Source: Sphingobacteriia bacterium 24-36-13 (lineage in GTDB: Bacteria > Bacteroidota > Bacteroidia > Chitinophagales > Chitinophagaceae). From it: a DNA stretch of 63,591 nt. The notes below the pieces were generated by a model. It ran no database searches and had not been told where the DNA came from. It saw only the letters and a list, made by a program, of their open reading frames with translations. The stretch's first letter is position 1, and each line of letters starts with the position of its first letter. Made by a program: the position numbers and the translations under genes. The stretch covers positions 43,117 through 106,707 of the forward strand of contig NCHN01000025.1 in assembly GCA_002281875.1 (NCBI GenBank), read 5' to 3'. Below, piece by piece: positions 37,926-46,284 of this stretch.

Positions 37926-39464
37926 TTACTTACAAGATTTCTCCATTTCTAAAACAGCAGTTACATTGCCTAGTGCGGCGGCTTTTTGAAGATCGGCACA
38001 TCCGCCAGCAGCTTGCTTCAGTATTACTTTAACAATCCCTCTGTTTAAATAGATATCTCCATTACCAGAATCTTGCTCAATGGCTTTGTCGTAATCGGCT
38101 AATGCGGCTGCATATTGCTTTAATTGTCCTTTTGCAATTCCTCTATTAAAAAAGATATTAGGCATTTCAGGATCCAATTGAATTACTTTATTGTAATCGG
38201 CAATAGCACCTAAATAATCTTTTGCTGCATATTTAGACAAACCGCGATTGTACCAAGCCCCTGCATTTTTGGGTTTTAATCGAATGCAAATATTGTAATC
38301 GGCCAATGCTCCTTTTTTATCTCCCAATGCAGCTTTAACCACTCCTCTGTTAAAATAAATATCTCCATACTGCGGATCTAATTTTAAGGCACTATTATAG
38401 TCTTCTAAAGCTGCTTCAAAATCGCCCGACTTTTCATATTGAATACCTCTATTAAAATAGGCACCCACATTTTTCTTATTCAACTCAATTGCACTAGAAA
38501 AATCGTCAATTGCAGCAGCAGTATCAGCCAATTCTAAATGAATGAGTCCCCTGTTTACAAATAAGTCTGTATTCTTGGGATTCAATACTATGGCCCTATC
38601 AAAATCTTCTTTCGCTTCTTTAAACTGTTGCAAGCTTCGTAATGCTACTCCTCTATTAAAATAGATATCTGCACTAGATTGATTGTCTTCTAAAGCAAGG
38701 TCTAAATCGGGCAAAGCACCTGCAAAATCATTTAATTTCATTTTGCAAAGCGCCCTGTTAAAAAAAGCATTTTCTACACTGGAGTCTAGCGCAATCACAT
38801 TATTATAGTCTTCTAATGCACCCTTCTGGTCATTCAAAGCTACTTTAGAAATAGCCCTACTAAAATAAAAATCGGCAGCTGGTTCTATTTGAATGGCTTT
38901 ATTAAAATCCAATAATGCAGCTTTATGATTATTGAGTTTTGCTTTTATTACTCCTCTGTTAAAATAGACATCCCCATATTTAGGATTAAGCATTAAAGCT
39001 TTATCATAATCAAGAATGGCGGCTTGCAAATTGTTGAGGTTTTCTTTTTCGATTCCCCTATTGAAATACATATTCGCATTAGCTGGCCCAATTTTAATGG
39101 CTTTATTGTAGTCTTCTATTGCCCCTGCTGCATCCCCTGAAAGACCTTTAATAAAAGCCCTGCTAAAAAATAAATTGGGATCTGCAGGGGTAACTTCTAA
39201 AGCAAAACCAATGTCTTCTATTGCCCCCGCATAGTTTTTTAATTCCCGCTTAGCAATAGATCGATTCACAAATAAATTAACATCGTCAGGGGTTTCTTCT
39301 AGTGCTTGGGTAAAATCTTCTATAGCTCCTTGATAGTTTTTGGATGCCATTCGTTCTAAAGCACGCTTCACCAACTGGTCTAAAGTTTGCGACTTCGCAT
39401 CAGTAGTAAAAACCAATAACAATGCAATTAAAATCCCTTTAAAAATAAATTTACTATACACCAT
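37926..39464 (-). CDS. Exported 14-unit tetratricopeptide repeat protein
   Basis: A 512-aa protein with an N-terminal signal peptide (cleavage near TDAKSQ). About 14 very regular 34-residue TPR units follow, each with an IYFNRG-x-AK-like helix A and a GAIADYNKAI-like helix B, forming a superhelical protein-binding scaffold. A short cysteine-containing tail (AAGGCADLQKAAALG ... EKSCK) resembles a degenerate Sel1-like unit. It follows the czcB-like adaptor by 27 bp on the same strand, so it may be co-expressed with the efflux system, although TPR proteins of this type occur in many contexts. Confidence 0.85.
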   Translation of the reverse strand: MVYSKFIFKGILIALLLVFTTDAKSQTLDQLVKRALERMASKNYQGAIEDFTQALEETPDDVNLFVNRSIAKRELKNYAGAIEDIGFALEVTPADPNLFFSRAFIKGLSGDAAGAIEDYNKAIKIGPANANMYFNRGIEKENLNNLQAAILDYDKALMLNPKYGDVYFNRGVIKAKLNNHKAALLDFNKAIQIEPAADFYFSRAISKVALNDQKGALEDYNNVIALDSSVENAFFNRALCKMKLNDFAGALPDLDLALEDNQSSADIYFNRGVALRSLQQFKEAKEDFDRAIVLNPKNTDLFVNRGLIHLELADTAAAIDDFSSAIELNKKNVGAYFNRGIQYEKSGDFEAALEDYNSALKLDPQYGDIYFNRGVVKAALGDKKGALADYNICIRLKPKNAGAWYNRGLSKYAAKDYLGAIADYNKVIQLDPEMPNIFFNRGIAKGQLKQYAAALADYDKAIEQDSGNGDIYLNRGIVKVILKQAAGGCADLQKAAALGNVTAVLEMEKSCK

Positions 39465-39491
39465 GTTTATAGCTGATTGGGCGCAAGTTAA

Positions 39492-40616
39492 TTACTCTGC
39501 TTCATTCTTGAGCATCATTAACAAAGTGTAAGCACCTTTGGTTACAAAGTTGGCTGGGTCTTTTTGGGTTAATATGATCTCGGTAAAGCCATTTTCGGTT
39601 TCTCCTATATTTACTTCGGTTAGAAGATACTTTTGTTTGCCCACTTCTTTAAAAGCAAAGTGCTTCCCTTCAAATCTTACCACTGCATCGGCAGGCAAGG
39701 TAGTTGCCTTACGATTCTTCACTTTAATTTCTGCATTCATATAAGTGCCAGGAATTAACACTTTATCATAGGTTTCAAAATGACAATGAACATCGGTATA
39801 GCCTTCCGCATTTAAGTCTTTCCCAATAAGCAACACTTCACAATCGTACTTTTTATCTGGATTATTATTGGTGTAGGCAATAAGCGGTTGCCCAATAAAA
39901 AGTTTTGAAAGATCTTTCTCAAATATTTTTAAAGCCAAATGAATATCAGTAGGATTGACCAATTCAAACATGATTTCTGTTGGAGAAATATATTTACCAA
40001 TATTCACATTTACTCTAGTTACATACCCATCAATTGGAGAATAAATATTGACACTCTTGCTAATATTATTCTCATTCAAGGTATTCGGATTAATACCTGC
40101 CAATTGTAATTTTTGTGCTAGAGCAGAAACTAAAATTTTCTGCGTCTTATAATCCGACTCAGACTGTTGCAACATTTTATCGCTGGTTGCTTGGCTTGCA
40201 TTCAATTCTTTTTGTCGGGCAAACTCTTTCTCTAACATCACTTGTTTTACTTTAGCCATTAAAAAGTCTTGCTGCAATTGAATATACTGCTGGTCTTCCA
40301 TCACTGCCACCACTTCTCCCTTGTTTACATGCATCCCTGGCAATAGCTTACTTGTTTTTAAATACCCGCCTAAAGGAACACTTATAGAAACCATATTTTG
40401 AGGAGGCACATCCACTTTCCCATTCACTTTCATTAAGGATGCCATTTCCAACTCTTGCATTGGGCCAACTGCAATAGAAGCATTTTTTATTTGCGCATCA
40501 GATAAAACTAAAGTGTCTGCAGCTACTGTTGCTGCTACAGCGGCTTCTGGCTGATTTTTATTGGAGCAAGCCATGAAAAACAAACCGCTGCATAAAATAT
40601 ATAAATAGGTTTTCAT
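39492..40616 (-). CDS. Heavy-metal efflux RND periplasmic adaptor (CzcB/CusB type)
   Basis: A 374-aa lipoprotein (lipobox FFMAC) of the membrane-fusion protein family. A biotinyl-lipoyl-like half motif (LGGYLKTSKLLPGMHVNKGEVVA, about 80-105), a helical hairpin (about 110-165), the second lipoyl half (INIYSPIDGYVTRVNVNIG-type segment, about 190-210) and beta-barrel domains are in order. It couples the inner-membrane RND pump to the outer-membrane channel. It starts 5 bp after the pump gene stop. Confidence 0.9.
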   Translation of the reverse strand: MKTYLYILCSGLFFMACSNKNQPEAAVAATVAADTLVLSDAQIKNASIAVGPMQELEMASLMKVNGKVDVPPQNMVSISVPLGGYLKTSKLLPGMHVNKGEVVAVMEDQQYIQLQQDFLMAKVKQVMLEKEFARQKELNASQATSDKMLQQSESDYKTQKILVSALAQKLQLAGINPNTLNENNISKSVNIYSPIDGYVTRVNVNIGKYISPTEIMFELVNPTDIHLALKIFEKDLSKLFIGQPLIAYTNNNPDKKYDCEVLLIGKDLNAEGYTDVHCHFETYDKVLIPGTYMNAEIKVKNRKATTLPADAVVRFEGKHFAFKEVGKQKYLLTEVNIGETENGFTEIILTQKDPANFVTKGAYTLLMMLKNEAE

Positions 40617-40621
40617 AATTC

Positions 40622-43600
40622 TTATTGTTGAATATAGTAGGTTAATTGTATAATGGATTCGTTTAAACTTCTCACTGCTTCTGTGTAATCATTTTTTACA
40701 CTGGTTGCCTGATTAATTAATTGCACCCATTCTAAATAGTTGATTGATCCAGCTGATAATTGCTTATTAGCTGTTTCAGTTATTAATTGAGCATTTTTCA
40801 ATCCTGTCTTTTCTAAATATTGTACGGTTGCTAAATATTTAGAAAACTGTGCAATAGCTGTTTGGTATTCAGTTGTTAGCTTTTGCTTTACTTGTTCGTA
40901 TTTTGACTCAGCCATTTTTTCGGATAATGCAGCACTATTTATTCGAGCTTTTTGCGCCTTAGTAAATAATGGAATTCCCATACCAACCTGAACCGAACTG
41001 AATCTTTTACCACTGTAAAAAATATTATCTGCCCCTACTCCTCTAATACTTCCATTCAAAATTCCAACTGACAAATCCGGTAATAACTTACTCTTTTCTA
41101 CTTCCGTATTTGCCATTGCAATGGATTGTTGTTGGAGCATACTCTGCAAAACAGGATGATTCCGTAACAACGCAGTATCTAATAAAGAAGCAGGATTTAA
41201 GGGGCCTCTATTTGTTTCTGGCTGATAAGCGAACTTTGTATTTAATAACAACTGCAATTGCAATTGCATTATAGCAGCATCTTGATTGAGTTGCTGTACT
41301 TGTATTTTTATTTGACCCAATAAAGTTTCCGCACTGGTCTTTTCTAAAATATTGGATTCACCAGTTTTTAATCGCAATGCTGCTTTTTGGTAAAATGCTG
41401 AATACAAACTATCCGCAAAAAGCAATAGCTCTTTTTTCTTTTGCAAGTACACCATATTGTAATACACTTGTTGAACCTGCTTTTTTAAAAGGGCTTCCTG
41501 AATGGCTATATTCAAAACACTATTTTTGAATTCTGCCTCTAATAAGGTACGTTCTCTTTTATAAAATGTAGGAAAAGCAATGGATTGACTAATGCCCAAT
41601 CTAGTATCGGTATAAATACTATTGATTTGTCCTATCTCACCAATAACTGAAGTTTTTGGCAAGTTGCCAGCAGTCCCAATAAGCATTTGCTGATACTGCA
41701 TTTTTAACTGCTCATTTTTTACCAACAAATTATTCTTTAAAGCAGAGTCAACAGCAGCTTGCACAGAAATGGGTTGGGCGCTATATAATCGCACGCTATC
41801 GGTTTGCGCTATTGCAACAGATCCCACAAATAAACAACCCAACAATATTGCTACTCCCTTATTAATCGGCAAACTGGCATTAAAGCCTTTTTCGAACATC
41901 ATATATAATACGGGTAATACAAACAAGGTTAGAAAAGTTGCAATCATTAATCCCCCAATTACTACTGTAGCTAAAGGTCGCTGAACTTCGGCACCGGCTC
42001 CATTACTCAAAGCCATTGGAAGAAATCCTAATGATGCCACAAAAGCGGTCATTAACACCGGTCTTAATCTTAAACTTGTACCAGTTAGTACAATGGTTCT
42101 TAAATTATCCATCCCATCACTTTTAAGTCTGTTAAATTCTGCAATGAGTACAATACCATTTAATACTGCCACACCAAATAAAGCAATGAAACCTACACCT
42201 GCACTAATGCTAAAAGGCATATCTCTTAATGCTAAGAAAAAGATTCCACCTATGGCAGATAATGGAATGGCTGAATAAATGAGCAACCCATGTTTAATAG
42301 AATTAAACGCAAAATAGAGTAATAAAAATATGAGCAATAATGAAACAGGAACAGCAATCATTAATCTGGCTTTTGCTGCATTTAAATTTTCAAAAGCCCC
42401 TCCATAAGTGATGTAATAACCTACAGGAAACTTTACTTGCTTTTCTATTTTTTGCTGCAACTCTTTTACGATTGTTTCAACATCTCTACCCCTTACATTA
42501 AAGCCAATTACAATTCTTCGCTTAGCATCTTCTCTTTGAATTTGATTGGGACCATCTTTAATTTCTACAGATGCCAATTGAGAAAGGGGTACTTGAATTC
42601 CTGAAGGGGTAGGTATTAATAATTGTTGAATGTCTTTCAAGTCTTTTTTCAAATCGCCTTTAATACGTACCACTAAATCAAACCGCTTTTCTCCTTCAAA
42701 AAGCAATCCGCTACTTTGACCCGCAAATGCTGCATTTACTACTTTGTTGATGTCTTGAATATTCAAATTGTATTGTGCAATGGTACTTCGATTGTATTCA
42801 ATTAAAATTTGTGGCATACCAGTTACAGCTTCCACATAAATACTTTTAGCCCCTTCTACTGTACCAGCAATTTTACCAATACTTGAAGCATACGCTGCCA
42901 ATGTATCTAAATTTTCTCCAAATATTTTACAGACTACATCTTGTCTGGCACCAGTCATTAATTCATTGAATCGCATTTGCACTGGAAACTGGAAACCGGT
43001 AGTGATTCCTGGAACAGCAGACATAGTTGCTCCCATTTTATCTGCCAATTCATTAAAGGTTTTTGCAGAAGTCCATTCCTCCTTAGGTTTTAGTATAACC
43101 ATTAAATCACTGGCTTCCATGGGCATTGGATCGGTAGGAACTTCTCCACTTCCAATTTTAGTTACAATTTTCTCTATTTCAGGATACTCTTTTAGCAAAA
43201 GAGACGCAGCTTTTTGTGTACTCTCTACGGTTGTAGTTAAGTTGCTGCCTGTTAATACCCTGGTGTCAATGGCAAAATCTCCTTCTTCTAATGCTGGTAT
43301 AAATTCACCGCCCAGTCTACTCAAAATAAATAAAGCAACAATAAATAAACTAATTACAAAACCCAGCACCATTTTAGGGAAGTGCAAAATAAATTCCAAT
43401 GCTTTTTTATAATTGGCTTCTAGTTTTGCCATGATTCGATCGGACCAAGTAGGTTGATGATCTATTTTTTTACTTAGAAATACCGCACTCATCATTGGGA
43501 TATAAGTCAATGAAAGTATAAATGCACCCAATAATGCAAATGCTACCGTTTGCGCCATTGGCTTAAACATTTTACCTTCTATTCCTTGTAAAGTAAATAT

Positions 43601-44995
43601 GGGCAAGTACACTACTAAAATGATGATTTGGCCAAACACTGCACTATTCATCATTTTGCTAGCAGAATGATTTACTTCCTTATCCATCTGGCCTTGTGTT
43701 AATCTGTTGACCACACTAAACTTCTTACTATGGCTTAATTGGTGCATCACAGCTTCTACTATAATGACTGCACCATCTACAATCAAACCAAAATCGAGTG
43801 CGCCTAAACTCATTAGGTTACCGCTAACCCCAAATAAGTTCATCATGATAATGGCAAATAACATAGCCAATGGAATAACCGATGCAACAATTAATCCTGC
43901 TCTTAAATTGCCCAAAAAAACCACCAATACAAATACCACAATTAATGCCCCTTCTAATAAATTTTTTTCCACTGTACCAATGGCATTATTGACCATTTTA
44001 GTTCTATCTAAAAACGGTTCAATCACCACTCCCTTTGGTAAAGACTTTTGAATTTGAACTATTCGTTCTTTTACTAGATTAATTACATCATTGCTATTGG
44101 CCCCCTTTAACATCATCACCACCGCTCCTGATACTTCTCCTTGGTCATTATACGTCATAGCACCATATCGAGTAGCGTGGCCAATCTTAACTTCTGCTAC
44201 ATCCCTTATAAACAAAGGGGTGCCTCCAGTTGTTTTTTTAATAGCAATATTTTGGATGTCTTCAATATTGGACAATAAACCCTCAGTTCTAATAAACAAT
44301 ACAGTAGGCCCTTTTTCAATATACGCTCCCCCCGTATTTTGGTTATTGGTTTCTAATGCAGTAAAAACATCAGCAATAGTAATATTATAACTCAATAGTT
44401 TTGAGGGGTCTACTTCAACAGAATACTGTTTTAACTTACCACCAAAACTACTCACTTCAGCTACTCCTTTTACTCCTAATAATTGCCTTCGTACAATCCA
44501 ATCTTGCATGGTTCGTAGCTCTGTAACATCATATTGGTTTTCGTAACCTTTTTCGGGTCTTATTACATATTGATATATTTCTCCTAATCCAGTTGAAACA
44601 GGTCCTAATTGTGGTGTTCCAATACCAGCAGGAATTTGTGACTGCACTTGTAACAATCGTTCAGCCACTTGTTGTCTTGCCCAATAAATATCGGTTTCAT
44701 CATTGAACACAATGGTAACCAACGACAATCCAAATCTGGAAAAACTCCTTATTTCTAATAACCCAGAAATATTATTATTCGCTTGTTCAATAGGAAAAGT
44801 TACCAAACGCTCTATATCTGTTGCACCAAAGGAAGGCGCTACAGTAATAACTTGAACTTGGTTATTAGTAATATCAGGAACAGCATCAATGGGGAGTTTA
44901 GTTAAATTATAGGTTCCATAACCTATTAGGGCAATTACAAATAGCCCAATAATGAGTTTATTCCTTACGGAAAACTCAATAATTTTTGTCAGCAT
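40622..44995 (-). CDS. Heavy-metal efflux RND pump fused to TolC-type outer-membrane channel (CzcA-CzcC)
   Basis: A 1457-aa protein. Residues 1-1035 are a full CzcA/CusA pump with 12 membrane helices and two periplasmic porter loops, including the essential helix-4 acidic motif DFGLIVDGAVIIVE near residue 400 and AVLNGIVLIAEFNR near 935. The porter segment QMRFNELMTGARQDV is like CzcA/CnrA (divalent Zn/Co/Cd/Ni) rather than the Cu(I)-type CusA. After an internal hydrophobic, signal-peptide-like stretch ending SVAIAQ (about 1038-1060), residues 1070-1457 are an outer-membrane-factor (TolC/CzcC) domain. Known annotated relatives in Bacteroidota show the same fusion; how one chain spans both membranes, or is cleaved, is open. 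Confidence 0.9.
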   Translation of the reverse strand: MLTKIIEFSVRNKLIIGLFVIALIGYGTYNLTKLPIDAVPDITNNQVQVITVAPSFGATDIERLVTFPIEQANNNISGLLEIRSFSRFGLSLVTIVFNDETDIYWARQQVAERLLQVQSQIPAGIGTPQLGPVSTGLGEIYQYVIRPEKGYENQYDVTELRTMQDWIVRRQLLGVKGVAEVSSFGGKLKQYSVEVDPSKLLSYNITIADVFTALETNNQNTGGAYIEKGPTVLFIRTEGLLSNIEDIQNIAIKKTTGGTPLFIRDVAEVKIGHATRYGAMTYNDQGEVSGAVVMMLKGANSNDVINLVKERIVQIQKSLPKGVVIEPFLDRTKMVNNAIGTVEKNLLEGALIVVFVLVVFLGNLRAGLIVASVIPLAMLFAIIMMNLFGVSGNLMSLGALDFGLIVDGAVIIVEAVMHQLSHSKKFSVVNRLTQGQMDKEVNHSASKMMNSAVFGQIIILVVYLPIFTLQGIEGKMFKPMAQTVAFALLGAFILSLTYIPMMSAVFLSKKIDHQPTWSDRIMAKLEANYKKALEFILHFPKMVLGFVISLFIVALFILSRLGGEFIPALEEGDFAIDTRVLTGSNLTTTVESTQKAASLLLKEYPEIEKIVTKIGSGEVPTDPMPMEASDLMVILKPKEEWTSAKTFNELADKMGATMSAVPGITTGFQFPVQMRFNELMTGARQDVVCKIFGENLDTLAAYASSIGKIAGTVEGAKSIYVEAVTGMPQILIEYNRSTIAQYNLNIQDINKVVNAAFAGQSSGLLFEGEKRFDLVVRIKGDLKKDLKDIQQLLIPTPSGIQVPLSQLASVEIKDGPNQIQREDAKRRIVIGFNVRGRDVETIVKELQQKIEKQVKFPVGYYITYGGAFENLNAAKARLMIAVPVSLLLIFLLLYFAFNSIKHGLLIYSAIPLSAIGGIFFLALRDMPFSISAGVGFIALFGVAVLNGIVLIAEFNRLKSDGMDNLRTIVLTGTSLRLRPVLMTAFVASLGFLPMALSNGAGAEVQRPLATVVIGGLMIATFLTLFVLPVLYMMFEKGFNASLPINKGVAILLGCLFVGSVAIAQTDSVRLYSAQPISVQAAVDSALKNNLLVKNEQLKMQYQQMLIGTAGNLPKTSVIGEIGQINSIYTDTRLGISQSIAFPTFYKRERTLLEAEFKNSVLNIAIQEALLKKQVQQVYYNMVYLQKKKELLLFADSLYSAFYQKAALRLKTGESNILEKTSAETLLGQIKIQVQQLNQDAAIMQLQLQLLLNTKFAYQPETNRGPLNPASLLDTALLRNHPVLQSMLQQQSIAMANTEVEKSKLLPDLSVGILNGSIRGVGADNIFYSGKRFSSVQVGMGIPLFTKAQKARINSAALSEKMAESKYEQVKQKLTTEYQTAIAQFSKYLATVQYLEKTGLKNAQLITETANKQLSAGSINYLEWVQLINQATSVKNDYTEAVRSLNESIIQLTYYIQQ

Positions 44996-45068
44996 TTTAG
45001 TTGAAATTAATTATAAGTTGAATGGGACTGCCGCTTGTGCAAGACCCTAATTCTTAATCGGCGTTAAA

Positions 45069-45455
45069 CTATGCCATTTTGGGAGGCTGCCAGATATTTA
45101 CTTGATACCCGGAAAAAATAAATGCAGGTTGATACAAAGACCAATTAATATGGATGTCCTGATCTGGATATTGAATATCAATTTGTGCATTCAAAGGAAC
45201 AAAGGGAGTGGCTGATGTTGAAAAAAATTCCCCTGCAGTCTTAAAAGGGAGTTGCATATCCCTTTCATAATCCTTGTCTTTTACATTTCCTTGCATGTAA
45301 TGGATTTGTAAAAAATCAATGGCTGAAATTTGTGGATCTTCTTGTTGGTGTTCAATAAAATGTTGAAATACCACTGGAATTTTTAATAATTCATGTGCTT
45401 CAGTAGTAGAACACAGGTATATACTTAAAAATAATATGGCTATTCTTTTTCTCAA
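45069..45455 (-). CDS. Small exported protein of the metal-efflux operon
   Basis: A 128-aa protein with a signal peptide (cleavage near TTEA/HE). It contains the segment IPVVFQHFIEHQQEDPQISAIDFLQIHYMQG, rich in histidine, a pattern I have seen in small proteins next to Bacteroidota CzcA/CusA genes. It has no named domain. It lies 73 bp upstream of the fused pump gene on the same strand; a periplasmic role in metal efflux or sensing is inferred from context. Confidence 0.6.
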   Translation of the reverse strand: MRKRIAILFLSIYLCSTTEAHELLKIPVVFQHFIEHQQEDPQISAIDFLQIHYMQGNVKDKDYERDMQLPFKTAGEFFSTSATPFVPLNAQIDIQYPDQDIHINWSLYQPAFIFSGYQVNIWQPPKMA

Positions 45456-45476
45456 CGAGGTAAAGATACAACAAAT

Positions 45477-46211
45477 TTAATAATCAGAATATGGGGCCGA
45501 ACGCATGAGCTGACTATGTAAGGCCGACATATTGTTTTGATAAAAAGGCATTGCAACCAGTTTTTTCCATGTAGGAGATTCTGCAAATGCCTTCCAATGT
45601 TGATTTCTGCTTTCAATATTATCAAAACTGGTTATATACATCAAATTGGGCATTTTAGAACCGAACAATACGTCTGCATAAAATACCGCATTGAATTGAA
45701 GCTCATTGAACAAAGTAATTTCTCCACCTTCATTAAACATATGAACTTTATTTAGGTATTTTTCTTCAGTTGGGCTTTCGTAATTCCTTAGCTCATAAAT
45801 TCTTTCACCCTTTTTTGATGCGTCGTTAGGTACTTTCATTAATGGCATATCCTTGAATGCACGCAACAAAATTTGCTCATATCTTTTGTAAAGTGGATCA
45901 TTAAAACTAGTCTCCTCTTTTAAATTCCATTGAATAGGTTCAATTAATTTGTTCAAACTAGCCGAGTTAATTAAGAGTATAAGTTGCTTATCATTCGCAG
46001 TATCATTGGTGATTGGCTTAAATACACCAACCTGTTTAAAACCTTTCAAATGCAAAGCAGGAATAAATTGATTAGTAAGAAAATCATCCAGCTTTTTTTC
46101 TTGTGCAGTTGTAGAAAAATGATAAACAATTAGTTTATAATATTCCATTGAAGGTGCCGCATATAAACTGCTTACAATGAATATAGATAATGCGAATAAT
46201 GTCTTTTTCAT
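45477..46211 (-). CDS. Exported NIPSNAP-family protein
   Basis: A 244-aa protein with a signal peptide (MKKTLFALSIFIVSSLYA). Two NIPSNAP-like ferredoxin-fold halves follow: YYKLIVYHFSTTAQEKKLDDFL (about 20-110) and a second with YELRNYESPTEEKYLNKVHMFNEGGE (about 130-230), the latter carrying the ExRxY motif typical of NIPSNAP. Function of bacterial members is unknown. The frame extends 14 codons upstream to 46253, but the signal peptide begins at the ATG at 46209-46211. It lies 21 bp upstream of the small efflux-associated gene. Confidence 0.78.
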   Translation of the reverse strand: MKKTLFALSIFIVSSLYAAPSMEYYKLIVYHFSTTAQEKKLDDFLTNQFIPALHLKGFKQVGVFKPITNDTANDKQLILLINSASLNKLIEPIQWNLKEETSFNDPLYKRYEQILLRAFKDMPLMKVPNDASKKGERIYELRNYESPTEEKYLNKVHMFNEGGEITLFNELQFNAVFYADVLFGSKMPNLMYITSFDNIESRNQHWKAFAESPTWKKLVAMPFYQNNMSALHSQLMRSAPYSDY

Positions 46212-46218
46212 TTGTTGA

Positions 46219-46226
46219 TATTTTTG
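46219..46226 (+). promoter_or_regulatory. Bacteroidota-type -7 element upstream of the multi-PAS kinase operon
   Basis: The plus strand reads TATTTTTG (TAnnTTTG), 59 bp before the kinase ATG at 46285. It is the only such match in the spacer between the divergent genes. No -33 partner is evident. Confidence 0.35.
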
Positions 46227-46284
46227 TGTAAATTTAATAAGCTGCCTTGGCAATCAGCAAATTTAGCCCCCAATTGCTATATCC

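Noticed and set aside
37926-39464. Internal DNA repeats or CRISPR-like array
   Set aside because: The periodicity is the 34-residue TPR coding repeat (102 bp) with diverged DNA, not identical repeats with spacers.
42966-43412. 148-codon antisense frame inside the RND pump gene
   Set aside because: Opposite a strongly conserved pump region and without any family features.
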